From: Rossellomorea vietnamensis
GTDB taxonomy: Bacteria; Bacillota; Bacilli; Bacillales; Bacillaceae_B
DNA length: 34,582 bases
Assembly: GCF_001305855.1 (NCBI RefSeq)
Contig: NZ_LIXZ01000002.1
Coordinates: 291,798 to 326,379 of the forward strand
Reading direction: 5' to 3'
The notes beneath the pieces were generated by a model that saw nothing but the letters and a program-made list of their open reading frames with translations, was not told where the DNA came from and ran no database searches. Shown in pieces: positions 23,558-31,103 of this stretch; the stretch's first letter is position 1; every line of letters starts with the position of its first letter. The translations under genes and the position numbers were made by a program.

Positions 23558-23597
23558 TCTTTAAAGTTTAAAACGTTTTGGGACCTCTTAGTTACTA

Positions 23598-23990
23598 TTA
23601 GGATGAAGATGAATCAAAACAGCCTGCAATATGAACGATTTCTTTAATTACAGAATCAACATCCTTATTATCTCTAACCACAAATAAATAATCTGCTTCC
23701 CCTTCTTCTGGATCCACAACATTTTTATTCATAGAACCACTCTGTTGACTGAAAAGTACTTCCTCAAAATTAGAATAAGCTCCTCTAAGTATATTGGTAC
23801 TTCTTTTACTCTTAATTACTCTTTCATAAAGAACTTCTTCAGGAATATCAAAATGGACCAAGATACTCACATCATCACTAACATTTACACCAACAAACAC
23901 AATTGCACTAGTTAATCGCTCTAAAGAATAAATGACTCCACTGGTAAGAATACTTAGCCATCCTAACAACATATAAGTTTGTGAATTCAT
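23598..23990 (-). CDS. Chimeric or truncated protein: hydrophobic N-terminus joined to a P-loop kinase C-terminal half
   Basis: The 130-residue frame starts well (AAGGGGAATTGTA before the ATG). Residues 1-45 are hydrophobic (YMLLGWLSILTSGVIYSLERL), as in a small membrane protein. From about residue 46, HFDIPEEVLYERVIKSKRSTN...DYLFVVRDNKDVDSVIKEIVHI reads like the lid and C-terminal part of a small AAA-type nucleoside/adenylate kinase-like protein. No Walker A motif is present. The N-terminal half of the kinase has therefore been lost or replaced. It may be translated but is unlikely to be an active kinase. Confidence 0.5.
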   Translation of the reverse strand: MNSQTYMLLGWLSILTSGVIYSLERLTSAIVFVGVNVSDDVSILVHFDIPEEVLYERVIKSKRSTNILRGAYSNFEEVLFSQQSGSMNKNVVDPEEGEADYLFVVRDNKDVDSVIKEIVHIAGCFDSSSS

Positions 23991-24023
23991 TACAATTCCC
24001 CTTTTCTTAAAACTCTTTAATAT

Positions 24024-24110
24024 TTAGACGATTATAGTGTATGATGGGACTCCGATAGTAAGCATTAATATTATGGATAAATCGATTTTATTATTATTGT
24101 TCTCTTTCAT
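24024..24110 (-). CDS. 28-residue hypothetical membrane peptide
   Basis: ATG at 24108-24110 follows AAAGGAGAGAATA, a strong ribosome binding site. The product begins MKENNNNKIDLSIILMLTIG and ends TIIV before TAA. It has one short hydrophobic segment. It may be a real micropeptide or the stub of a truncated membrane protein; no homologue is recognised. Confidence 0.35.
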   Translation of the reverse strand: MKENNNNKIDLSIILMLTIGVPSYTIIV

Positions 24111-24153
24111 TATTCTCTCCTTTTATAAATTGTCATTATTTAAAAAAACAATA

Positions 24154-24173
24154 TAATCCCAATTATTTCAAAT
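24154..24173. repeat. 20-bp sequence repeated at 3674-3693
   Basis: The sequence is identical to TAATCCCAATTATTTCAAAT at 3674-3693, in the same orientation and intergenic in both places. Confidence 0.45.
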
Positions 24174-24236
24174 ACTTTCCTTTTGAGCAATACTTTCTTC
24201 CATTAACTGGACCTATAACAAAATAACCATCAAATT

Positions 24237-24277
24237 AAAAAAACATCACCCCATCCATCCTGAAAGAGGCGATGTCT
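24237..24277 (-). terminator. Intrinsic terminator after the deoxyribosyltransferase-like gene
   Basis: On the minus strand, ACATCGCC and GGTGATGT pair (one wobble) and a run of seven T follows. It is about 20 bases after the stop at 24299. Confidence 0.85.
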
Positions 24278-24298
24278 CCTTGTTCCTTTGCAAACACA

Positions 24299-24759
24299 TC
24301 ATATCACCGTACCCTCATACGTAACTTTTGGCATCCGATGAAAATCGTATGTTGCCAGATCTTCCACTTTTGTGAAATAAGCATGTAAACTGTTAGCCAT
24401 CATGTGATTCATGATTGAGTTTTTTTCATTAATCAATAGGATGGGCTTTCTCATGGAGTATGCATACCCGATTTCAAATGCCGTTCCGCTGTCTACGTAC
24501 TTGCTTTCGTAATCGCGGATTCCCACCAGCACATCGGAACGCCTTAAATGTCTCAGATCATTTTGGAACACTTTCCGCCTCCACTCTTTGATCCAAATTC
24601 AAGGTGTTCGAATTGATGAAATCGTGCGGAGAAGATTTCTGACACATAAGGGTTCCTCATGAGGGATTGTTCAAGTCTTTGTACCCGGTCGACTTGTTCC
24701 TCACAGAAGAAGGGACTTGCGATAAATACTCTGATGTTTCTTTTGATTGTGCTCTCCAT
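24299..24759 (-). pseudogene. Nucleoside 2-deoxyribosyltransferase-like gene split by a one-base frameshift
   Basis: The ATG at 24757-24759 follows GGGGGAGGTCAC. The first frame reads NIRVFIASPFFCEEQVDRVQ...EFGSK and then drifts. The second frame continues with VFQNDLRHLRRSDVLVGIRD, SGTAFEIGYAYSMRKPILLI and on to the stop at 24299. Adding one A to the AAA run at 24587-24589 joins them as GSKEWRRKVFQND in a single protein of about 153 residues. The FIASPFF start, the SDVLVGI strand and the GTAFEIGYAYSMRKPI helix are the signature of the family, which swaps bases between deoxynucleosides. The break sits in a homopolymer, so a sequencing error is possible. Confidence 0.75.
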
Positions 24760-24840
24760 GTGACCTCCCCCTGAGATGTACTTATAATGTGCCTTATTAG
24801 AGGCAATCAGGTTCATATATGAGAGATTTGTTTGAAAGCA

Positions 24841-24898
24841 CTACAGGTCCAGGTACCGCTTCCTATTTCAGAGTGCCAACAGACCTGTACCCGCGGCT
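24841..24898. repeat. Hairpin-forming dispersed repeat, copy 2 (degenerate)
   Basis: It aligns over its length with 16964-17020, sharing the GACCTGTxCCCGCGGCT tail and a related left arm (GGTCCAGGTACC...). It lies immediately downstream of the TOMM dehydrogenase gene and ends at its stop region. The arms are mismatched, so this copy forms a weaker hairpin. Confidence 0.5.
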
Positions 24899-24906
24899 CC
24901 CCCTCC

Positions 24907-26478
24907 TCAGCTCAACAAACTCCCCCTCATCCAAGCCTTCTCCCTGAACGGTCCAACCGGTATCTGAATCAAGGTCGTCAGGTTCTCAGAATCTAGTTTG
25001 TAAATCCCATCCGTCACCGTCGTATCAAACCCAAGCAGCGGATGCCCCCCAAACCCTGCCGCTGCAGAAGACAAGAGAAGGCGCTGGACGAGCATTCCCG
25101 CTTCCATTTGCATGATCCTGTAACCCCTGTAGCCAAGGGTATCTTTGAAGTAATCTTTTCTCCCAATGATATGAAGGCACAGCGGCACCTGCAGCAAGTT
25201 GACGTTATCAAGTGACAGTCCGGATTGCAGCTGGAGACGATAATCCCCGGTACCGATTTCCCTTAGTGAATGGCGGCCGCTGTCATAAGCGTATGCGCCA
25301 TTTGGGATGCCTTCTACATTATACAAACAGCCGTAAATGGAAACACGGGGTTCTTGACCGTCAAAAACGTTGTCCAGGTCACTTCTAAACGAGTATGAAT
25401 GGGTGGCACTTTTCAATAAAGTCGCAAACTGCTCTTGACTGACCTTTCCCATTACAAAATCCATTTCCGGGGAGTGGCGTTTGTTGCATGCTTCCACAAA
25501 ATCATACGTGCCTGATTCGATCTCCGGAAGCTGGATTTCTTTTTCTTCTGTTCTCCTAACCGGTTGTTTCACCAATGTCTGAAAATCACCTGTGCAATTA
25601 AATTTAGAAGCCTCGTTTACCTCTAGTAACCTTGGAAACTCTCGAACCTTTCCAGACCTTTCATAGTGTCCAAGAGAAATAGCGGGCAGCTCCCGGCATA
25701 ATTCTTCAGCGGTCACTGCGCTATTCTTCCCCCTCCCAGCCCAATTCGTTGCACCAGCTGAAAGCGGAATGACGGAATAGACGCTTTCCTCTTCTTTAGT
25801 AAGTCCAAGCAAATGATTGATAGGGGAATCGAGAAATTGAGCATACACCCCTGTCTCGAATCCGAACCGTTTGGATGTTTCCAAGAACTGTCCCATTAGG
25901 ACGCCGGCATCAAGCCCCTGCAACCGGTAGGAGAAGTTATTGTATTTAAAAAAGTTCTTCCAGTATCTCACTGAAATGAAGGCGGTGGCAAAACACGTCG
26001 AGATGTCACAGCGATTGCCAAGTGCCCGTTCTACGTACGAATCGACATTCCCGTCCCTGAGTAGGACAAGTCGGTGGTGGGCGGCATCATAATGATAGAT
26101 TCCATGGGGAAGATCATCCAGTTTTAAATAAAGATAGAGTTCATTCGGATACAGAGCCCCTCCCGATGGAGCAAACCGCCGATAGGAGTGGATGGGGTAA
26201 GACCCATCCTCCCCGAAATCTTCAGGATGCACCGACTGGCTTACTCCGGATATGCCGTAGACATACCAGAGAAAATGACCAATTCTTTCTACATCAGGTT
26301 TTAACGGCTGCTGCTCGTCGGTGAGTGACAATGGAATCTCTAAATTCAACGGGACAACAGGCAATCCCCGGTACAGCTTATAGGGAAGAGGCCCATCCTC
26401 CCAGTCCACTTCCCAGTTAGGCTGATTCGCCCGGTTGATATCATATTGAAGATTGTGCAAAAATGCTTCCAGACTCAT
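24907..26478 (-). CDS. SagB-type TOMM dehydrogenase with two nitroreductase-like domains
   Basis: The 523-residue protein has an N-terminal domain (about 60-250) with YRRFAPSGGALYPNELYLYL, GIYHYDAAHH, YRLQGLDAGVLMGQ and a Gly-rich end. A second related domain (about 335-515) carries VSIYGCLYNVEGIPNGAYAYD, YRGYRIMQMEAGMLVQRLLL and HPLLGFD. Both follow the SagB-type FMN-dependent dehydrogenase pattern, which oxidises thiazolines to thiazoles in TOMM peptides. The N-terminal copy keeps the SGGALYPNELY segment usually tied to FMN binding; the C-terminal copy has lost that stretch and may be structural. The start follows GAGGAGGTAAGGAGG, 20 bases after the YcaO stop. It is the last gene of the cluster. 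Confidence 0.92.
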   Translation of the reverse strand: MSLEAFLHNLQYDINRANQPNWEVDWEDGPLPYKLYRGLPVVPLNLEIPLSLTDEQQPLKPDVERIGHFLWYVYGISGVSQSVHPEDFGEDGSYPIHSYRRFAPSGGALYPNELYLYLKLDDLPHGIYHYDAAHHRLVLLRDGNVDSYVERALGNRCDISTCFATAFISVRYWKNFFKYNNFSYRLQGLDAGVLMGQFLETSKRFGFETGVYAQFLDSPINHLLGLTKEEESVYSVIPLSAGATNWAGRGKNSAVTAEELCRELPAISLGHYERSGKVREFPRLLEVNEASKFNCTGDFQTLVKQPVRRTEEKEIQLPEIESGTYDFVEACNKRHSPEMDFVMGKVSQEQFATLLKSATHSYSFRSDLDNVFDGQEPRVSIYGCLYNVEGIPNGAYAYDSGRHSLREIGTGDYRLQLQSGLSLDNVNLLQVPLCLHIIGRKDYFKDTLGYRGYRIMQMEAGMLVQRLLLSSAAAGFGGHPLLGFDTTVTDGIYKLDSENLTTLIQIPVGPFREKAWMRGSLLS

Positions 26479-26498
26479 CCTCCTTACCTCCTCACACC

Positions 26499-28445
26499 TT
26501 AAGGGAACGGATGCGGTTTTTGATTGAGCTCATCAACTGTCAATGGCCGGTCCCTATATCCCCGTTCTGCCGGGACGTTCAGGACCCTTTCAAGGCCAGT
26601 CAGTCGGGTGAGATGATGCCCGAACGTCATGGGAAGCATGCCGGGGATCAGGACTTTCACGCAGTGTAGTCCGTTCTTTTCAAGTTCCGGTGCAGTTTGG
26701 TCCACGACTATGACGTCAAGGTTCCGGCTTCGGAATCTTTCTAGGATCTCCTTCAGGTCATCCGCCAGATCGGTGTGTTCCGATCGCCAATTGAATTCCT
26801 GCTGGAAACTCTGTAAGCCTCGGCTCGCGTCCTTCAAAAAGGCAAAACGTTCTTCAGCCTGTGGCAATCCATACAACATGCCGTGATCATCCATCTGCCT
26901 GACGAGGGAATCATCGTACAGCATCTTTTCATATTTCTCCCTGTTCTTCTCCAGCTTTTCATCTAGATTCAGCATCATCCCGGCGATCTCCTGAATTGCG
27001 CTTTTGGCTGCTCTTACAGGATCGAGATGGGCACCTGCTGCGAGGATCAGATTCAATCCCGTATCCTTCCTGTTTTTGGCCATGGCAAAAACGCTTGGAA
27101 TTCCGTGTTCCATGGTGGAGTTATACAAGTAGAGATCATACCCTGCGACCGCACGCACCCGTTCGATCATTAGCTGCAGCTCCTCGTCTTCTGCTGTCAC
27201 GGGATCGAGACGAGGCAGCCCCAGTTCTGCGTACCAGGTCATAAGGAACGAGTCCCGCTCAACGACCTCCATGATTCCGTAGAAAATCGCTTCCTCCCGG
27301 CTTCCTCCAAGGGCACAGCCGTTGGACGTTTCATAGACAAACCCGGATGATTCGCAGCCGAGACTGTAGTAGGCAAGGAGCTCAGGGACGAGAATCGGCC
27401 GCTCTTCGATGAGTGAGTATCCCCACACCCAGTCGATGGCCCTGTCAGGGTCGAACTTTTCAAATGGGAATCCCGGCATGCTGTACTGTTCGTCGGTGTG
27501 CACGCCGACCTCTAAAGGATTCAGTGCACGTTCCTCCACGTTCCGGTAGCTGTCATGAACAACCGTCCGTTTACCACGAGGCTCCAATCCGCAGTGACGC
27601 TCCAACCCTTCAAGGATGGCTGTCAGCTCGCTGTCTGAATAGACTTGAGTCCGGCCTGCTGTCCCTTCATCACCGGAGAGCATCGGCATATTGACGCTCG
27701 CATCGGCAAACGGCGTCACCAGGTCATACATCTTGCTGTTAAAAAGTCCGGTCCGGTTATCCAGATAATCGTTGACAAGAACAGGTTTTATTTCATCCAG
27801 GGACTTACATCGGAAACTGTCGGCACGGATTTTCGGACTGGACTTGAGGGTCACACGGGCTAATTCCGCTGAATCCTCCGGAACCTTGCTGCAGATCGGG
27901 CATAACGAGTCGGGAACGAATGAATGCCAGGAACTGTTCAATGTTTTCAATTCGGTCAAACATACCCTTCCCTGAAAATGTGGCTTTGCACCTTCCAGTA
28001 TCCTGACAGCTTCTGCTGTGATGATGTGAGACATTTGCGCCAATCCGGTATTCGAAGCCCACGGATCCTTCGTCATTCCACCAATTTCAGCGAGTTTCCC
28101 TTGTACCGCCCGCATCTCATGTCGTTCTTTTCCGCCAAGGAGACGGCGCAGATCGGCACATTGGGAGCAACCCGGTGAGTCCGGCTGAACCAGTGGTCCG
28201 ATGATTCCTTCTCCAAACGAAACGAAGCCTCTCAGCCAGGGAACCTGGGTCCCCCTCATGACTTCTTCTGCCATCTGGTGAGCGCTTGGATTCCATGTAT
28301 CATCCAACACCAGCACCAAATCTGTATTTGCCGGAAGTCCCGTTTCAACGCTTTTTTGCCTGAAAACGGGGTACCGGGCTGACAGTTCGGCACAAACACG
28401 GTCCGACAACATTCCCTCCCCCACGATCACTAAGAAAGAATTCAT
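26499..28445 (-). CDS. Fused TOMM leader-binding/cyclodehydratase and YcaO protein
   Basis: The 648-residue protein joins two functions. Residues 1-200 form the E1-like partner domain with two zinc-type Cys pairs (CSQC at 93-96, CPIC at 182-185), the part that docks the precursor leader. Residues of about 225-648 form the YcaO domain, with SSGFVYETSNGCALGGSREE, IMEVVERDSFLMTWY for ATP/Mg binding and DVIVVDQTAPE. The C-terminus ends KPHPFP, the Pro-x-Pro-x-Pro tail typical of azoline-forming YcaO enzymes. It converts Cys (and possibly Ser/Thr) to azolines using ATP. Its ATG overlaps the stop of the preceding gene (TGATG), so translation is coupled. Confidence 0.95.
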   Translation of the reverse strand: MNSFLVIVGEGMLSDRVCAELSARYPVFRQKSVETGLPANTDLVLVLDDTWNPSAHQMAEEVMRGTQVPWLRGFVSFGEGIIGPLVQPDSPGCSQCADLRRLLGGKERHEMRAVQGKLAEIGGMTKDPWASNTGLAQMSHIITAEAVRILEGAKPHFQGRVCLTELKTLNSSWHSFVPDSLCPICSKVPEDSAELARVTLKSSPKIRADSFRCKSLDEIKPVLVNDYLDNRTGLFNSKMYDLVTPFADASVNMPMLSGDEGTAGRTQVYSDSELTAILEGLERHCGLEPRGKRTVVHDSYRNVEERALNPLEVGVHTDEQYSMPGFPFEKFDPDRAIDWVWGYSLIEERPILVPELLAYYSLGCESSGFVYETSNGCALGGSREEAIFYGIMEVVERDSFLMTWYAELGLPRLDPVTAEDEELQLMIERVRAVAGYDLYLYNSTMEHGIPSVFAMAKNRKDTGLNLILAAGAHLDPVRAAKSAIQEIAGMMLNLDEKLEKNREKYEKMLYDDSLVRQMDDHGMLYGLPQAEERFAFLKDASRGLQSFQQEFNWRSEHTDLADDLKEILERFRSRNLDVIVVDQTAPELEKNGLHCVKVLIPGMLPMTFGHHLTRLTGLERVLNVPAERGYRDRPLTVDELNQKPHPFP

Positions 28446-30349
28446 CAGTCTTCCTCCTCTCTCAGCAGCACACCAAACACGCCTGCGAGCTCCTGTTTTA
28501 GAGCAGGTTCAATACCCAGTTCATATACCACTATCTGTTTCTGATTCCATTTCAAAGTGGTAAGAGCTTCTTTCAGATTATCAGGCTCGATCCTCTCTTC
28601 ACCCGGCGGAATGTTGATACTCTGCACATTCTCTTCCTCCAAAGCAACGGCAACAGGATTTGCGTCTAAAGCATCCTCCCCGTTCTGAGCTTGATAGAGT
28701 GCCTGCTGCAGAGAGTTCCTCAGCGCCATGGTGATCGTGAAACCGGTATTTCCGTACCAGCCATTCTTTCCACGAATATACACGACCGGAAATCCAGACA
28801 AATCTTCCCCTATCCCGATGGCAGGTTCCTTTTGCATCGTGGTCAGTGCCTTTAGATAAAAACGGCATGTTTCATCTTCAACCACTTCTAATTCACATCG
28901 GGAAATGCTATTCCTTTGAACGGATTCTCTTTTTCTCAGCTCATCCGTCAAACACTTCTGCAGGCCTCGGCCAATGCATTCTGTGAACGTCGCCCCTGTG
29001 CTGACCGCCATGTGATCACCTGCCTCATGAGGGATGATCAATTCACCAAACTTTGAGGCATATTTCTCAATTCCCCTTAACCCTGCTTCCCGGCGTGCCT
29101 CTGCATGGGTCAAAGCACAGCAGACCACCTCATCCAGCAGTTCTGCGGGACCTTCAGACCGTGCGTCGACTGGCTGAACGCGGCATTGAGCGAGTGGCAG
29201 CTGCTTCGTGTCCCCTTCCTCCCATACGTGAAAGATTCCTGTCTCTTTTGATGTCAGCAGGCTGAAGAAATACAGCAGTTTTTCAGGATCCGACCTTTCT
29301 GATCCCTGTTCCAACCGGGTTTCAAGATTCAGCACAGGTTCAGCCCCAAGTCCCCTTTCGAGTGGGTGGGGTAAAAAAGAATGCCAGCTTCCTTCAAGGG
29401 TTTCTGTATCCAGCAGAAAGACCCGGTTGCGCTGATCAGGTTTTGATACCCCGGTTATTTCTTTGAATAATTCAAAGACGATCATGTTCGCAATCATCGC
29501 TCCAGAAACCGCCGATTCAGCAGGAAATTCATCTTCTGTTCCCAAGGCAGTCGTGTGGAGACGCCTCCATGCAGATTCCCACCCCGCCTCTGAATCAGGA
29601 TGGATGATCGGTCCTGCGATCCCTTTCTGCCTGTGACAAACCGCAGGGATCAACAGCTTTTGATCGGCCCTGCAAATGGCCTGAAGAAGGTCGAGTTCCT
29701 CGAGGTTTTCGCTTTGAGTCACATATAAAATCGAATCGTATGGCTCTAGAGTCTCCCGCCAGCCCTCCTCACTGAACCGGACTTCCATCAGCTCTACCTC
29801 CGGATCTGTCTTCCGGGCATGGTCGACAAGTTCCACGAGCCTTTTTCTGTTCGTCGGTACCTCATTCGTCACGAGAACCCGCAATTTTGCCAACCCTGAT
29901 TCAAGCAATGAGGATACCATTGACATCAGAAAAGGACCAGATCCCACTGACAGGACATTGGCGTGACGATAGGTTTCAAACCGTGAAGCACCTGAATCTG
30001 CCAAACTATCAACGAACTCAATCTGTGATGCGAATTTTTCCACTGCATGTTGGGGCAGTTCGTGTGGCAAGTCCCTGCTTACATCCCTAACGAATCCATT
30101 CTTAAGCAACACCTCAGCTATTTCCATGACCCTGTTTCGATAAGGATCAGGCAGTCCACTCGTCAAATCCTCAAGGGAGTACTCCCCGTTGAACATCGGC
30201 AGCATCTTCTCAACCCATTGATCAATTCCACTGCCTTCCATACGGAATGAACATAGGTTATTCCTTAAGTAAACTCCGCTGTTTGGTTCAGGGAGGTAAA
30301 ACGTATCCCTCTTCACTTTTAAACGCATCGAAGGGTCCAATTTTCCCAT
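28445..30349 (-). CDS. ThiF-like putative thiazole-containing bacteriocin maturation protein
   Basis: The start ATG at 30347-30349 (MGKLDPSMRLKVKRDTFYLP) follows GTAAGGAGGAGCATT; the frame is open to 30370. The 634-residue protein begins with a winged-helix-like leader-recognition region (RDTFYLPEPNSGVYLRN, FNGEYSLEDLTSGLP, EVLLKNGFV). A Rossmann/ThiF-like segment (VLSVGSGPFLMSMVSSLLES) and a C-terminal domain with YcaO-like traits (STGATFTECIGRGLQKCL) follow. This matches the family that accompanies heterocycloanthracin precursors in Bacillus. It probably presents the leader to the cyclodehydratase. A one-base overlap joins it to the YcaO gene. Confidence 0.88.
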   Translation of the reverse strand: MGKLDPSMRLKVKRDTFYLPEPNSGVYLRNNLCSFRMEGSGIDQWVEKMLPMFNGEYSLEDLTSGLPDPYRNRVMEIAEVLLKNGFVRDVSRDLPHELPQHAVEKFASQIEFVDSLADSGASRFETYRHANVLSVGSGPFLMSMVSSLLESGLAKLRVLVTNEVPTNRKRLVELVDHARKTDPEVELMEVRFSEEGWRETLEPYDSILYVTQSENLEELDLLQAICRADQKLLIPAVCHRQKGIAGPIIHPDSEAGWESAWRRLHTTALGTEDEFPAESAVSGAMIANMIVFELFKEITGVSKPDQRNRVFLLDTETLEGSWHSFLPHPLERGLGAEPVLNLETRLEQGSERSDPEKLLYFFSLLTSKETGIFHVWEEGDTKQLPLAQCRVQPVDARSEGPAELLDEVVCCALTHAEARREAGLRGIEKYASKFGELIIPHEAGDHMAVSTGATFTECIGRGLQKCLTDELRKRESVQRNSISRCELEVVEDETCRFYLKALTTMQKEPAIGIGEDLSGFPVVYIRGKNGWYGNTGFTITMALRNSLQQALYQAQNGEDALDANPVAVALEEENVQSINIPPGEERIEPDNLKEALTTLKWNQKQIVVYELGIEPALKQELAGVFGVLLREEED

Positions 30350-30431
30350 AATGCTCCTCCTTACCCCCACTTATCTCTTGTATTTTGGCTGTCATTACCA
30401 TAGTATGAGTCTCACTTTGTCCCTTATGTAT

Positions 30432-30464
30432 AAAAAGACCCCTGCACGAACTCATACAGGAGTC
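30432..30464 (-). terminator. Terminator between the precursor and the modification genes
   Basis: On the minus strand, GACTCCTG and CAGGGGTC form a stem (with one wobble) followed by TTTTTATA. It lies 29-61 bases after the precursor stop and before the ThiF-like gene. Partial read-through would give much precursor mRNA and less enzyme mRNA. Confidence 0.8.
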
Positions 30465-30492
30465 ATTCCGAACACGATATTCTAAAAGCCGA

Positions 30493-30765
30493 TTAACGAC
30501 CGCAGCGTCCACATCTTCCGCAGCCGCCACAACGGCCACCTCCGCCACACCTTCCGCACCCGCCGCAACGGAAGCATCCTCCACAACCACCGCACCCAAA
30601 ACAACTAAAGAAACATGAGAATCCAAAACCAAAGCAGCCTCCAAATCCTCCTAGGAAAAGCCGTTCGTCATTCGGATCGTACATATTCTGGTCCCAGGAA
30701 ACGGGCTGTGTTGCCTGGAAATCACCTACATTCAAACTTTGAAGTTCATTATAAAAATTATTCAT
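30493..30765 (-). CDS. Heterocycloanthracin/sonorensin-type TOMM precursor peptide
   Basis: The ATG at 30763-30765 follows TTGGGAGGTAATGAAGAT. A longer frame to 30846 is open but lacks such a site. The 90-residue product has a leader of about 40 residues (MNNFYNELQSLNVGDFQATQ, then PVSWDQN...ERLFLGG) and a core of about 50 residues containing 13 Cys at 44, 51, 55 and then every third residue to 88. The core is almost only Cys, Gly, Phe and Arg, with two Ser. Such CxxCxx cores are modified to thiazoles by the enzymes encoded downstream. The leader wording FYNELQSLNVGDFQ fits the family leader. It is the first gene of the cluster. Confidence 0.93.
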   Translation of the reverse strand: MNNFYNELQSLNVGDFQATQPVSWDQNMYDPNDERLFLGGFGGCFGFGFSCFFSCFGCGGCGGCFRCGGCGRCGGGGRCGGCGRCGRCGR

Positions 30766-30959
30766 ATCTTCATTACCTCCCAAAAAAGTATCATATGGCT
30801 CTCGAAACGTGTAGTCATGAGTCTTTTTATAAAGAGTTACCGGCATTTAGGGCAATGCACTATAAAGGTGAATCATCCTCAACAATTTATGTAAAGTCGC
30901 TGGGTATTGTTACTGATGCATAAGCCTATTTTCGAGGGACATGGCGTAAGGGAGAACAC

Positions 30960-30987
30960 AAAAAGACCCCAGTCGATGGACCGGAGT
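30960..30987 (-). terminator. Second terminator upstream of the TOMM cluster
   Basis: On the minus strand, ACTCCGGT and ACTGGGGT pair through several G-U wobbles, followed by CTTTTTG. It lies between the nrnA terminator and the precursor gene and insulates the cluster. The stretch 30988-31068 holds nothing recognisable. Confidence 0.6.
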
Positions 30988-31068
30988 TGATTGTCAAATT
31001 TGAAAAAGCTCCTGCTCATCTTAAAGCTGTGGTGCCTTTTCCCTTTCCTATCTGAATGATTCAGTCAA

Positions 31069-31092
31069 CAAAAAAGCCGGCATCCGCCGACT
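31069..31092 (-). terminator. Intrinsic terminator of nrnA
   Basis: AGTCGGC and GCCGGCT pair around GGAT, with T6 following on the minus strand, 12 bases after the nrnA stop. Confidence 0.85.
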
Positions 31093-31103
31093 CTTCGTTA
31101 ATA

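Noticed and set aside
30288..30644. 118-residue minus-strand frame rich in Val/Ala overlapping the precursor
   Set aside because: It is an alternate reading of the Cys/Gly/Arg core in another frame. It has no ribosome binding site, and the precursor frame explains the DNA.
30834..30923. Plus-strand frame ending SSSTIYVKSLGIVTDA upstream of the precursor
   Set aside because: It lies in the precursor promoter region, lacks a start with a ribosome binding site and is read against the cluster. A remnant cannot be excluded.
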